The notes under the pieces are model-generated. The model saw nothing but the letters and a program-made list of their open reading frames with translations. It was not told the origin of the DNA and searched no databases. The position numbers and the translations under genes were made by a program. From Brassica napus (lineage: Eukaryota; Streptophyta; Magnoliopsida; Brassicales; Brassicaceae), in contig NC_063446.1 of assembly GCF_020379485.1 (NCBI RefSeq), positions 23,896,610-23,960,609 of the forward strand: DNA of 64,000 nt, given 5' to 3'. This document shows positions 34,586 to 47,095 of this stretch, in pieces; position 1 is the stretch's first letter, and the number at the start of each line of letters is the position of its first letter.

Positions 34586-34747
34586 TCACTTACCTGGACG
34601 GGGTCAACTCGTGATCAAGAAGACGAGTGGCCTAGGCTAGTGACTTCCATTGCACTTAGGAAGGGCGCTTAGCTTAAAGTCTTCCCAAGTGGAAGAGCTT
34701 ACGTCATTATTTGTGGCAGGGGGGTTTGCGTCCGCGCAGCCCCCACC
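34586..34747 (+). ncRNA. U1 spliceosomal snRNA
   Basis: Recognises 5' splice sites in the U1 snRNP. ACTTACCTGG at 34588, close to the 5' end, is the splice-site recognition sequence. Stem-loop I has ACTCGT and ACGAGT around the loop GATCAAGAAG (U1-70K site). Stem-loop II has CTTCC/GGAAG around ATTGCAC (U1A site). Stem-loop III is TCTTCC/GGAAGA. An Sm site (ATTTGTGG) and a G/C-rich terminal stem (GGGG...CCCC, 34719-34744) complete it. Stems differ from the usual plant U1 but keep pairing, so the gene looks functional. The first two bases read TC instead of AT. A 3' box-like AGTTTCA follows near 34749. Confidence 0.95.
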
Positions 34748-35806
34748 AAAGTTTCAGTGTATTAACTTTTATGTGTATAGGCCGAGAGAGACATAGAAGC
34801 TGCAAGTGTGAGTTGAAAATCACATTTGTTTTCAAGTAAGTTGTTGTTAGATGCAGAACAGTGGTGACATCCTGTCCCCTGAGCAACAATGTTTCTAGTG
34901 GATTATCAAGAGAGCAGTAGTTATTGAATGCTGTTAAAGCTGAAACCTTTGCTACAATGTTACTGTAGACGAACAATAACAGTGGAGTTGCCACCAGATT
35001 GGGTTGATGTCTCTGAGGAGATTTCAGCGTGCAAGGGGCTGAGCTGGGAAAGGCTCGTGCGAAAGCATTGATGCCCTCAGTTTGGTGGCGGTAAAGAAGA
35101 TCAACATCAAATCGAGTCTTAACACTCTTAATTGTGTTCCAGCGTCTAAGTATCTTACTCCAGAAATACAATAATTTAAAAGCAAAAAAAATTCTCGTAA
35201 CAGGGTACGATAGTTGATCGGATTGACAATAACATCCATAACGTTTCTAGTACAGTTGAAGATGGGACTCAAACAGCAGCAAAATGTAAACCTACACTTG
35301 TTTAAGACCAGAATATGTAACTCTCTCTCTCTCTCTCTATCAACGTTTCATGACTCGCTTTGTGAATCTCCACAGGCAGAAACGTACACTGAGAAATGGA
35401 GGTATGGTTATGTGTGCGTCTGTGCTTGTCATTCTCTGCTTCATCAGGCTAGTGCTCTTAATCATAAAGGAGATTTTCTTGTGACCCAAGAAAAGGGATT
35501 GTGTCTGAATTAGTTAAATAATGATCTTCTCTTGTGTTTCTAATTACCTGGTGGTCTTCTAGAAGAAATCTTCATCTGGTCTAGTTTCACAGTATTCAAC
35601 ATGATTAGAAACAATAAGAAACATTCCCTGAGTATCTCTCAAATGGAAAATAGTAAAAGAAATTGTGTATACTTCGTTCTGGTGATGGAGCTGAGCGTAT
35701 GAGTCATGTGCAGGGAAAACAAGATAGGGCGTGGAGTTGTAGTTCATCATGTGAAAACAGGAAGGCGTCTCTGTGACAGTTTGGAGGGACTAAAAAATTA
35801 TTTTGT
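34748..35806. other. Intergenic, no supported gene
   Basis: Minus-strand open frames of 154 and 82 codons (34707-35171, 35024-35272) are not convincing genes. A CT microsatellite lies at 35321-35339. Confidence 0.5.
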
Positions 35807-35878
35807 GGGGTGTTCCGAGAATCGAACTCGGGACCTCTCGCACCCGAAGCGAGAATCATACCACTAGACCAAACACCC
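35807..35878 (-). tRNA. tRNA-Pro (anticodon CGG)
   Basis: Complete 72-base cloverleaf on minus. The acceptor GGGTGTT pairs with AACACCC; the D-arm has GGTCTAGTGGTA; the anticodon stem CTCGC/GCGAG holds the loop TTCGGGT with anticodon CGG; the T-arm has GAGTTCGATTC. Internal A and B boxes are intact, there is no intron, and CCA is not encoded, as in eukaryotes. A T-run terminator lies beyond the 3' end near 35801-35804. Confidence 0.96.
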
Positions 35879-36272
35879 TAGACTGATACATAGCGTTAGA
35901 ATAAAAAGATATTATCCTTTTTGTAATTCTCTATAACATAAGCAAAAACCTGTAATCCACATTGGTATATCTGCTAATGATATTTGTCTTCCCACAGGCC
36001 AGTTAAAAAAATCAGCAAACTACTTAAATCACATAAATGAGGAAAACCGTACGTATAGTGCCTCTTCAGTATAATAAATCAATGATCGGTAAATAAGAAT
36101 TTTAGAAGTTAGGGTTCTAATTTGTACCAAATGCAGTTCTGAAGTTACACACTTTCTGCAATACAAGACCCCAAGAGAAATTTGAAGAAAAAAACCACAA
36201 GAATTATAGGGAAGATGTAGCAGAGAAAGACAAAGCTAGACCTTTAGTGATATACATACTTGTACCAACAAA
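35879..36272. other. Intergenic / 3' UTR, no gene
   Basis: Between tRNA-Pro and the stop of the next minus-strand gene. Nothing recognised beyond the likely 3' UTR. Confidence 0.5.
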
Positions 36273-38499
36273 TCAGTGAGGCATTAAACCATTGTTGATG
36301 AGGCATTGGTCACAATAACATATGCTGTTGGTCTGAAAGTTACCATCAGAAGTTATGTGCTCCATGTTCTGTGTATCTCCTCCTTGAGCTAAGCTGTCTT
36401 GTAGATACGGTTCCATCTGAAACATCATGTAGCTAGCTTGTGTCTCACGTAATGCTTGTTCATACGCTTGATTTCCACGTAACTCCACTGTGTTTCCCGT
36501 TTGGTCTTGGATCATTGGATTGTTAAATTGTTGCCCACTAAAGTACCTTCCCCCGATCAACTGATAAGATGGTTGGATAACTTGCGTCCCAGGGAAGTCA
36601 ACGTCTTGAACAAATGAGTTCATTTGTCTCCCATCAGTACCGCAGAACTGAGTTGGTACGTTCAAGTTTACGTTTACATCAGGCTTAGGCACCTGACCAA
36701 ATACTATAAAAATAATTGGTTATTTAACTTATTTTAATACAGATACTAACATATGAAATGATTCAGGACCAGGTATCTTAAAAAAAAACAATTTAAGGGC
36801 ATGCAACCTATGTATAATAGATCTTTAAAATTTTGGGGCCAATACGAATGTTTAAACTGGCTAAAAGGTTCAGAGTTAAGTACCTGGAACTGTTTGATAG
36901 TGTCCGTAGTGAGACAAGGTGATGGCAGCATTGTTGTTGCTGTCTCCAAAGCCGTCGTTGCTGTCTCCAAAGCCAAAATCGAAGTAAAGAGACTGTAGAG
37001 TTGGGAAACTGACTTTAGCCAGTTTTGACCAGAAGCTATCTCCGGACACAAGCTTATCCAATGTTTTTTGCAAATCTCCAGGGAAAAAATGAAGTGTATG
37101 TCTCCTGTTATACATAAATTTTAGGCTTTTAATCTCTTTCAATAAAAATAAAACTAAGAAGGAGGGATCAAAGATAGATAATGAAACCTGTATATAGAAG
37201 CAGACTGATTTAGGGTAAAATCTGGACAGATCTTCCACAGAGTGTGTTTTCCCCGCTGTGGATTAGTCTCTATGAAGAACGTTGGACGTTTTCCCAACTG
37301 AATAAAAAACTCTCACAATCATTAATTAGGCTCAATATTTGCAATAAAATGTGTTAACATATGATATATATATATATAAAAGAACTACTGTATAATACCT
37401 CGACTTCTAGTATTCCAGCTCCATCATTTGAATTATATGTTGCTCTGAAAGACAAGGCATCAGACCATTGGCTCTCAATCTTTCTCTTCAGCCTCTCCAC
37501 TTGTGTTCCTGTTTCTACATCGTCTAGAATCTCCCAAATAATTCTCTTCTTTGCTAAATAGAATTTCGCCTTAATATCATCCGGGTAGACCCGCATGTGA
37601 GTCCATTGACCAATTGTGATCTTGTAGATTTGAGAATCCACAGCCTTTAGTTTTTCATGGTTTTTAGGAGTTTCAGAAGGTGTTAAGGTCTTTGGGTGCT
37701 CTGTGGTGTAATGAAAGTTTTGTTGATGAGGACTTGAGTAGTCTTGTTGCAGTTGGGTTTCAATCAAGGCGATCAATTCCGGAGTTGGTGTAAAAAGCAA
37801 GTTTAGAGGTGGAAATAGACCCTGAAAAACAAATTAGAGATTAAATCATAAATAGATGTAAGATTTTGGTCGTAGGTTTGCAATTTTTAGTTATTAACTT
37901 GTAAATATTAAGTCAAAATATATACTCTGGAGATTTTGATTTTTTTTACAACCAAAAAGAATGAAAAAGTAGGAAAGATAAAATCAAAGTTCTAGAAAAT
38001 CTTTATAAATCTTTATAAATCATATGATTGGAAGATATTGTTTTTAGAAATAATATGGATTGTGGAAAACTCCTAAATCATTTGTCAATCAACCTTCTAA
38101 CTACGTGTTTCACAAATAAATAAGACAAATACCTAATGTTACAAATTTTAAGTTATTGTAAGGGAGTTTCTTCAAAGAAGAAATAGTTTTGTTGTTTTTT
38201 TTTTTTTGAACAAATAGTTTTGTTGTTAATAAACATAAATTATATCTAAATCCAATAACCTTAGATTAGAGAACAATTTTTATAACAACTTGTTACCTAA
38301 ATCCTAATTGTTCTAGAATAGTGCAAAGCTTAAACTATCTGAAAACGTTACCAACAAAAAAAAAAAGATGAAGCAGAACAAAGAACAGAGTATGAGATAT
38401 AACAGATAATGAAACAGAGTACAATAATGCATAGAAAGAGAGATAACAGAGCAAAGTACATACCTCGTCAACTTGAGATTCTTCTTCCCTTGTATCCAT
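36273..38499 (-). CDS. Plant-specific protein of unknown function (ASG1-like family)
   Basis: Five exons on minus: 38499-38464, 37821-37399, 37297-37188, 37104-36884 and 36703-36273. All have GT/AG introns and sum to 1221 bases (406 residues). The last acceptor is set by phase: only the AG before 36703 keeps the frame. The N-terminus MDTREEESQVDEGLFPPL leads into TPTPELIALIETQL. The centre has IYKITIGQWTHM and KAKFYLAKKRIIWEIL, then TLWKICPDFTLNQSASIYRR followed by HTLHFFPGDLQKTL. The D-F-T---Q-AS--RRH-L-F--G pattern recalls the plant family that includes Arabidopsis ASG1 (At2g24100), from memory, so I give no symbol. The Gln/Asn-rich tail suggests a nuclear regulator (inference). It could be At3g05770 by position. 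Confidence 0.75.
38181..38227 (-). repeat. Poly(T)-GAAC stub in a 16-bp duplication (intron 1)
   Basis: AAATAGTTTTGTTGTT occurs exactly at 38181-38196 and 38212-38227 around T11GAAC. It is in the first intron of the gene at 36273-38499 and has the same form as the other tail-only stubs. Confidence 0.65.
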
Positions 38500-39466
38500 C
38501 GAATTAATAATATCAACACCTCTATAGTTTTGTTTTGGCTTTTGCCTTTTGTTGCTTTAGCTTTCCTTTGTCACAGCTTATTCAGATATTGCCTGGCTTA
38601 GGGAATATATACTGATATATCAGCTTTGTATTAAACATTCGGCCCTGATTAAAACGGACGTGAACTAAATATGTTTTCCTATTTTCTCTGTGAATATTTT
38701 TTTAAAAATTGGTTCCGTCTAAAGTAACTTTGAATTATGAATTTAAACAATTTTGAAATCAAGTTTATCTAGACAAATAATAATATGATTTACGTGATAT
38801 CACAAAATAAAATAACCTATTCGTTCAAAACTGTATAAAAACTATATAAAATTTGTACCATAAATCTGTTATTTGTCTAACCTGTTTACAAATCATCAAA
38901 GTTACATCTAAATCTTACAACGAGAAAAATGATAATTTAATTGATGATTAAAGTTTAACAAAGCTGCAACCAATAGCCATAAGCCATCACCACGCGTGCA
39001 TCACTTAGATTTCCATCTAACTTTTCTAACTATTTTGTGTATAGTTTGTCTTTACACGAAAAAAGATGATCCAATCATTATATATTTGATTAAATGTAAT
39101 TGTATAATCATTCTCAAATCTAAATTTTACGTTTAAAATATATTTTCTAAGGCGACGTCAGAGAATCTGAAATGATATGACATAATTAGTTCATAAGGTT
39201 TAGATACATATCAGATTTTGTGTCTCAAAGAGAGATATTAAACATGAAATAAAACAATTATTGATCAATACATAGAACTTTGGAGGTGTATGTTCAAACC
39301 CTAAAGTTTGCAAACTTAACAAAAACGCACCGATTGGAATATAACATCATCATATCTTAAGAGACTACTTTTTTGTTTGAATTATTTTGGCCCATATAAT
39401 ATTATTTTTGATAAATCCTATCAGTTAATCTGGCTAGCGCCGAAAATATTGCTAAAAATATAAAGT
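38500..39466. other. Upstream/intergenic AT-rich DNA
   Basis: Promoter of the preceding minus-strand gene and intergenic sequence. No further feature seen. Confidence 0.5.
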
Positions 39467-39635
39467 GTGATTGGTAGTGGTTGTATGTGTTGTCTATCTG
39501 TATAGCCAAAAATCCGGAGCAATTTTTTGGAATTTTTCATAAAATTTTAAAGCAATAAAATCTAAAGCCACATCAAAACATCTACAGTCTTTTTTCTACG
39601 ACAAATTTTTTAAAGCTACAACCATTACCAATCGG
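39467..39635. mobile_element. Small TIR element (MITE), ~170 bp
   Basis: GTGATTGGTAGTGGTTGTA (39467-39485) is mirrored by TACAACCATTACCAATCGG (39617-39635): the inverted termini pair with two or three mismatches over 19 bases. The interior is AT-rich and non-coding. I could not define the target duplication, so the superfamily is open (hAT-like is a guess). Confidence 0.65.
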
Positions 39636-39944
39636 ATCCATAGTGTTATAGTATGATTTTTTTTTGAAAAATCAGTGCATTGTCTTACTCAAGTTCGGAA
39701 AGTTTTATGAATAATGCATGTGATAGCATTGCCTGCTAATTAATGACCGATTAAATAAATTACACGTGCCTTGATTTTTGTTTCAAAGAAGGCTTGAACC
39801 CGGAAAAAATGTTAATATATTTTCAGGTTTTGCCGACCATTTAACCACAACAATTAGATTTTAATCTTTTATAATAACCAAATTGTAATCCTTTAGCATG
39901 ATATATGGTTCCTACTAAAATTTGTGATCACTAGATTGAATAGA

Positions 39945-40236
39945 GAAAAAGATCAAAATAGCACTAAATCAAGTTTTTATTCCCAAATTAGCACTCAAGG
40001 TCAAAAGTCACAAAAATAGCATTCAAGTGGTGGGGTTTAGGGTTTAGGGTTTAGAGTTTAGGTTTTAGGGTTTAGAGTTGAGAAGTGAGGTTTTGGGGAT
40101 AAGATTTCAAATTTTGAAAAATAAAAAAATTTAAATTTTTCAAAAGATAAAATGCTATTTTGATCATTTTAGTTTTTGAGTGCTATTTTTGTGATATAAA
40201 CTTAGAAATATGCTATTTTGGGGATTTGACCGATTG
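39945..40236. repeat. Palindromic repeat element with telomere-like core
   Basis: The left side has GATCAAAATAGCAC and the right side repeats it inverted as GTGCTATTTTTGTG and ATGCTATTTTG. The core (40031-40082) has TTTAGGG and variants such as TTTAGAG in tandem, similar to plant telomere repeats. Size and near-palindromic ends suggest a non-autonomous element. Confidence 0.6.
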
Positions 40237-41560
40237 AATATGCATACATATTATTTTTGATTAGTTATCCACACGACTTGAAAAGGAAAGCGCGAAAGAC
40301 TCCACTATCAACGTCAGACTATCACATATTTTGGCTTATTAGGCATTTCACACACATTGATTGGTTGATAGAGGTTTATAAGAGATTATTATATATACAT
40401 ATACTCTATAACTATAACACTCAAATTCACACGTTTTTTTCTTGTATATATAGATGCTATACTGATACAGATACACGTACTATCATATTATGAAAAATAT
40501 GTGTCGATGACGCAAGCATGGAGCATATGTGTGCTTGAAATCTTTGTAGGGTACGGTCCGTATTGCCTTTTTAGTGGCTTTCCATTTTTGGAGTACTAAA
40601 TAATTGTGACTCTCTCATGTTATACAGTACTTTATGTTCTTTATTACCAGCCATGGTTATGGTTCATGCATCTTCAGATTCTCTACCGTACCACAAGATA
40701 TCTACCTATCCTTTCTCAGCTCAAAAATGGTATGATGACTCATTTTCTCATATAAAATCTCCTTTATACATAATGATAAAATCTGTTAATTTCTATAAGC
40801 GATGTGAATAAACTATTGCCACGTATGATCCGCGAAAAGAAAATTACAAGTAGTCATTTCTGTAGCTCTTTTTGTTCTTGAAAAACATTTAACTAATTAC
40901 TAACCTCTATATGCATTTCAAACATTGTCTAATCAATCTTTAGTTCTGTACTTTAATTTTTTTTTTCACTTAGCAAAAATATCCAAGGCGAGAGTTCGAT
41001 ATGAATTAATAATTGCTTACACAAAAAGAAGATGAAGATTTTAGGATCGCTTGATCGAACCTAAGATATTGTGGGGCTGTCATCTCATTATCAGATTTTG
41101 TGTGTTTGGATGGATTTTCATATAAAGTAGTCAAAATATGAAAATCTTGATTGGCCCCTTTTCAATATGCTCCAGAGTTTGCTTTTCTACATTTGATGTC
41201 ACATCTCAAAGATTATCACAAACCCCCCACATCGTAAAAGCCAAGCAAACAAGGTTGATTTCTCCACTTGATAATAGACTATTGAAACTCCAGTTGCTAA
41301 TTCAGAGTATCTTCATAATATCAGCCAACTTCATTTTTTCAACCTTCGGTCTTGGCCAAAGATTTAGTAACTTCAGTGTAAGTAACATTAACCCATATAT
41401 ACTGCATGCACTTCTGCGGATGCCCCTTGGCGTGCAACTGTTAAATGGGACAAGTAGTTTTAGACCCTGGGAACTCTCAACTCTGTATATTGTTTGAGAC
41501 TTTGTAGCAATTCACAAAATGTGTATTATTATTCAGCAAACGAAAAAAAAACTGACAAAC
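40237..41560. other. Intergenic, no supported gene
   Basis: Open frames up to 119 codons (41138-41497) lack recognisable domains. Confidence 0.45.
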
Positions 41561-42214
41561 AATTGGAACTTGTGGAGCTTTCTAACTCCGGCTTCTATGT
41601 GGTAATTCCAATCAATGAAGCGAATGAAGAGCTGCTTTTTATCATCCGAAGGTGGTCTTCGTCGTGGATTGGAGTTGAAGCCGTCTCTTTTCACAGCGGC
41701 TCGGTGTCTTGTCGTGGTTGAGCGGCTCGTTTTTGCTCAGGTTAGGCTTTGGGCTTAGCCCGTAGGCGCGTGCACAGAGTAGTGGTGGCTGTGTGGCTAT
41801 TTCTCCTATGTGGTTTGCGCGTTCAGTCTAAGTTAAGCGGTGTTGATCTGTCGTCTATGGCTGTTGCAACTGCTTCTCCGGTGACTGCTCTCTCCTTCTT
41901 CACCAGCTGTGCTAGCTTCTCTCATTTTGCTCGTACCTTATGTGGAGACTACGAGCCCTTCAGTTTCAGCTGCTTTCTGGGTTTGCTCACTTTATGGTGG
42001 TGCTCCTGTGGTGGCGCAGTAGAGACCGAGACAGGTTCTCTGTCTCCGGGGTAAAGTGTCGGTTTGGGGACCTTTCGGAGTCCTTGGTCCTTGTCCGGCG
42101 TGTGAGATTTGCTTGGGATTACGGTCATCCCAGTACCTGCTTGGCCTCTTGGCTGACTAGGTAGACTGTATCCCTTCTCTGCTGCAAGTTTGGTTGGTCG
42201 AGGGTAGGTGTTGC

Positions 42215-43048
42215 TGTTGGGGAAAGTCACACGGCGCAGCGGAAATACTAATGGTCGTGTTCCCCTGACCTTGTGTGAACCTGTGAAGAAAATACTTCGA
42301 CGATGGCGGGATGTAATATGCAGAAAAACGTAAATGAGACACACAATTTTTACGTGGAAAACCTCCTCGATGTGAGAAGGAAAAACCACGGGACCGTAGT
42401 CCACTCAAAAATCCACTATATAAATGGTATGAGTACAACCACGTCCTCCCTGTTCAACAGCCTGAACAGAACAGAGAGTCTAGCTACAAAGAGCTATCTC
42501 CAACACAAACAACAACAACAAGAGAGCAACACAAAGCTTCAAAAACCGGCAACAACCAAACGACCTCAGTTCACAAGGATTCCGGCATCCAGAGACTAAT
42601 CCAACCGTACAAATCCAAGATAAACAAGTCAAAAATACCTCCGCCAAATTTCAGCTCAAGAAGAAAAGATCTCACCGTCGGATTTACCAAACACCCAAGA
42701 CTGTCCCGCTGAAGAACTGTGACGATCAGCTTCACTAAAACCCAGACAATAGAAGATCCAACCGTTGAAATCCAAATCCCTTCGGTGAATCTCTAACCCA
42801 CTGACTGAAGAAGCTTCCCACAAAATATCATCCCGATCAAGTTCCGTTTGATCCTCTAAAACCAGTCTTGAAATAGCCTGACGAGTTTTCTCCTCATTCT
42901 CTCTTCTTTCTCTCTTTTGTCTCTCTCTCTCTAAACTCTATTATTGTGAGTCTACAGTGCAAAGGGGAACATCACTAATTACTTAAGGTCATGAGAATTA
43001 TTATGTCTCATGCCCACTTGGTTCTCTCCATCTAGGAGGGACCCAACA
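42215..43048 (-). repeat. Copia 3' LTR (minus-strand element)
   Basis: Partner of 47096-47927. Open frames seen inside both LTRs are conserved only because the LTRs are copies. Confidence 0.95.
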
Positions 43049-43062
43049 AACTCCCCCTCCGA

Positions 43063-46000
43063 CTAGATGGAAGAAACAGCCATTCCGGCTATCTCTCGGC
43101 ATACCTCAAGCTTCCCCCTCGGTAATGACTTTGTCATCATATCAGCTCCATTATCATCCGTATGAACTTTCTCAAGTTCCACTTCCTTAGAAGCAACCAC
43201 ATCACGTATCCAATGATACCTCCTCTGAATGTGTTTTGACTTCGAATGAAATGTAGAATTCTTCCCGAGACAAATAGCGCTTTGACTATCACAAAGCAAC
43301 ACATACTTTTCTTGCTTGAAACCGATCTCTTCACAGAAGTTCTTCATCCACAACAGCTCTTTACAAGCTTCAACTGTAACAATGAACTCTGCCTCAGTGG
43401 TAGATAGTGCAACACACTTTTGCAACCTTGACTGCCATGCCACAGCTCCACCCGCAAATGTTACCAAGTAACCCAAAGTAGATTTGCTAGAATCAGCATC
43501 TCCCGACATGTTAGAATCAGTGTAACTGACAAGCAATGACTTCTTACCTCCAAATGTAATCTTCAAATTAGAAGTCCCTCTGACATATCTCAAAATCCAC
43601 TTCACAGCATTCCAATGTTCTCTTCCCGGATTGGAGAGAAACCTGCTGACAACTCCAACGGCGTAGGCTAAATCCGGTCTTGTACAGACCATGGCATACA
43701 TCAAACTACCCACTGCAGAAGCATACGGAACCTTCGCCATATCTTCCTTCTCCGCATATGTCTTCGGACTTTGTTGACTGCTCAGTCTTAAGTGTGGAGC
43801 AAGAGGAGTACTCAACACTTTAGACTTGTCCATGTGAAACCGCTTAAGTACTTTTTCAATGTACTTCTCCTGAGATAAGTGAATCAGCTTCTCACCTCTA
43901 TCCCGAATAATTCTCATACTAAGAATCTGTTTCGCTGGACCAATATCTTTCATGGCAAAAGACTCACTGAGCTGCTTTTTCAACTCCTTAATTCTGTCCA
44001 TGTTCCTGCCCACAATCAACATATCATCGACATACAGCAACAAGATGATAAAATCATCCTCACCGAACACCTTCACAAATACACAATGGTCTGAATCAGT
44101 CTCTGCATAACCATGCTCCCCCATAACAGACTTGAACTTCATGTACCACTGCCTTGGTGCTTGCTTCAATCCATAAAGGCTTTTCTTCAAGCGGCAAACC
44201 AAATTTTCTTAGCCCTTTTGCACATAGCCTTCCGGTTGTTCCATGTAGATCTCTTCCTCCAAATTACCATGAAGGAAAGTAGTCTTCACGTCCATTTGCT
44301 CAACCTCTAGATCAAGGCTCGCTGCCAGTCCAAGTACAACCCGAATGGATGACATCTTCACAACAGGAGAAAAGATTTCATCATAATCAATTCCCTTCTT
44401 TTGGCTGTAGCCTTTCACAACCAATCTAGCCTTGTGTCGAGGTGGAAAATTTTCATCCTCATGCTTAATTCTGTACACCCACTTATTAAGCAAAGCCTTC
44501 TTGCCCTTAGGCAATTCCACCAACTCAAAAGTATGGTTCTCCTCAAAAGAATCCATCTCCTCATCCATGGCTCCAAACCACTTATCCTTGTGTTCATCCT
44601 CCAAAGCTTCTTCATAGCTTTCAGGCTCTCCCCCATCAGTAAGTAATACATACTCACTAGGATCATACCTTGTCGACGGTTTAAGACCTCTCTCGGATCT
44701 TCTAACAATAGTAGGTTGGTTCTCAGCAGCTGGTGTCTCACCATGATCGTCACCATGATCACCACTACCATCTTCATGTGCGGGAGCATCTGCACTGGGT
44801 GTATTATCCTGAACCTCAACCTCAACCTCACCGTGAACCGATGTAGAAGGAGTAGCCTCTGTATCGATCAAACCCTCAAAAATCTGAGTTGGCTTTTTGG
44901 ACTTGTCAATGTCCTTAATCGTTTGATCTTCCATAAACACAACATCTCTGCTCCTTACGAGCTTCCTCTCAACGGGATCATAAAATCTGTACCCGAACTC
45001 ATCATGACCATAACCGATGAACACACACTGCCGCGACTTCATCTCAAGCTTCGATCTATCAACCTTGGGAATATGAACAAATGCCTTACACCCAAAGACC
45101 CTCAAGTGACTGTAAGAAACATCCTTACCAGTCCAAACCCTCTCTGGAACATCACCATCCAATGGAGCACTTGGTGACAAATTCAGCACATGAACCACCG
45201 TGTTCAAAGCTTCTGCCCAGAAAGTCATCGATAAGCCTGACTGTGAGATCAAACATCTCATCCTCTCGACAATCGTCCGATTCATCCTTTCAGCCAACCC
45301 ATTCAACTGTGGAGTATGAGGTGGCGTGAACTGATGCCTTATTCCATGCTCTTTGCAATAAGCATCAAATGGTCCAAGATACTCTCCACCATTATCACTG
45401 CGGATACACTTCAGCTTCTTCCCCGTTTGTCTCTCAACCAATGCCACAAAGTGCTTGAAATATCCCAGCACCTGATCCTTCGTCCTCATAGGAAATACCC
45501 ACGACTTCCTTGAATGATCATCAATAAAAGTCACAAAATATGATGCGCCGCCAAGAGATCTTGTCTTCATTGGACCACAAACATCTGAGTGTACCAAATC
45601 CAGTACCTCGGGTTTGCTAGAAGGTGCGGAAGACTTGAAAGATACCCTGTGTTGTTTTCCCGCAAAGCAATGCGAACACTTCTGTAGGTGCAAACCAGAG
45701 ATTCCTGGAATCACCTCATTCTTAGACAACACATCCATTCCCTTCTCACTCATGTGACCGAGTCTCTTATGCCATAACTCCATGGCATTATCATTCTCCA
45801 CCGCATTAACAATATCTTTGGAGACCTTAGCCTGCATCCAATAGAAGGATGAAGACTTCTCACCTCGAGCCACAATCAAGGAACCGCGAGAGAGCTTCCA
45901 TTTACCACCACCGTGCAAACTGAAATAACCCTCATCATCAAGTCTTCCCGTCGATATCAGATTCATCCTAATATCATGAACATGCTTAACATCCTTAAGC

Positions 46001-47019
46001 ACCAGCCTAGTACCAAGACTAGTCTCCAAGCAAACATCACCAATGCCAGCAACCTGAGCCATCGCATCATTCCCCATCTTCACAGAACCATAATTACCCG
46101 TAGTATAGGTATAAAACAAATCCCGCTGTGATGTAGCATGAGTAGTAGCTCCACTGTCAATCACCCAACTGGTGTCCTGGCATGCGACATTAATGGCATC
46201 ACCCTCAAGAAGAATGAGAAACTGATCTTCGGTGAGAGTCACCCGATCCACCTTTTCTTCTTGATTTCCTTGCTGCTTGTTTTTCAACTTCCAGCAATCC
46301 TTCTTCATGTGCCCTTTCTTATGACAGAAGTAGCACTCCATATTAGCAAATCTATTAGACTTGCTCCTGCTCCTGTTCTTGTCTCTCTTGGGATCTCTAC
46401 TTGTACTTCTCCCCCTTGACTCAGTAACAAAGACATCTGAACGCGAACTGCTAGCATTCGACTGCCTTCTTGCTTCCTCATTAAGAACATTGTTCTTCAC
46501 TGAATCCATCGAAATAACACCTTCTGACGTGGAGTTACAAAGAGACATCCTGAAAACCTCCCAAGAGTCCGGTAAAGTACCGAGAAGCCACAGACCGTGA
46601 ATCTCATCATCAAACTTGATGCCCATATCAGCCAACTTGTTGAGCAATCCCTGAAACACATTCAAGTGATCTGTCATCGGAGTCCCCTCCTGATACCTCA
46701 GCTCAATCAACTTCTTGATCATGTACATCTTGTTGTTTCCGGTCTTCCTAGCATATAACTGCTCCAGCTTCTTCCACAAAGAACGAGCATCCGTCTCAGT
46801 CTCAATGTGATGTAACACATTATCATCTACCCACTGCCTTATCAAGCCACACACTTGGCGATGCTGCAGCTTCCACTCTTCATCCGTCTTCTTCTCAGGT
46901 TTCTGCTCCTCGAAGACTGGAACATGGAATTCTTTAACAAAGAGCAAATCCTCCATCTTGCCCTTCCATAGATGATATTTAGCACCATTCAAGCTTATCA
47001 TCCTGCTCATATTTTCCAT
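43063..47019 (-). pseudogene. Copia gag-pol polyprotein with one in-frame stop
   Basis: A single frame of about 1,319 codons runs from ATG 47019 to 43063, broken only by TAA at 44209-44211. Domain order is Copia type. Gag comes first, then a CCHC knuckle (CYFCHKKGHMKKDCW). Protease has the DSGA motif in WVIDSGATTHAT. Integrase has LWHKRLGH, then HSDVCGP, IRSDNGGEY and an AERMNRT glutamate. Reverse transcriptase has ARLVVKGYSQ and YVDDML, and RNase H follows up to ALSTTEAEF. The stop is in the reverse transcriptase between VQKG and ENLVCRLKK, where the relatives I recall have a sense codon. The general form recalls the Tork/TNT1 group. With no other lesion seen, it decayed recently and could be mobilised only with help. 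Confidence 0.93.
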
Positions 47020-47095
47020 CTTTCACACAAGCAAATAATAACCCAAAGTTATCAAAAAAACCAAAGCTCAAAAACCAAAAGCTCTGATACCACTC

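Noticed and set aside
34707..35272. Gene on minus beside U1, perhaps a berberine-bridge-enzyme relic (SVKTRFDVDLLYRH)
   Set aside because: The resemblance is about 15 residues, in a frame that also runs through the U1 3' end; no other domain is found.
44209..44211. Programmed readthrough at the Copia stop
   Set aside because: The stop lies inside reverse transcriptase, not between gag and pol where recoding would make sense.
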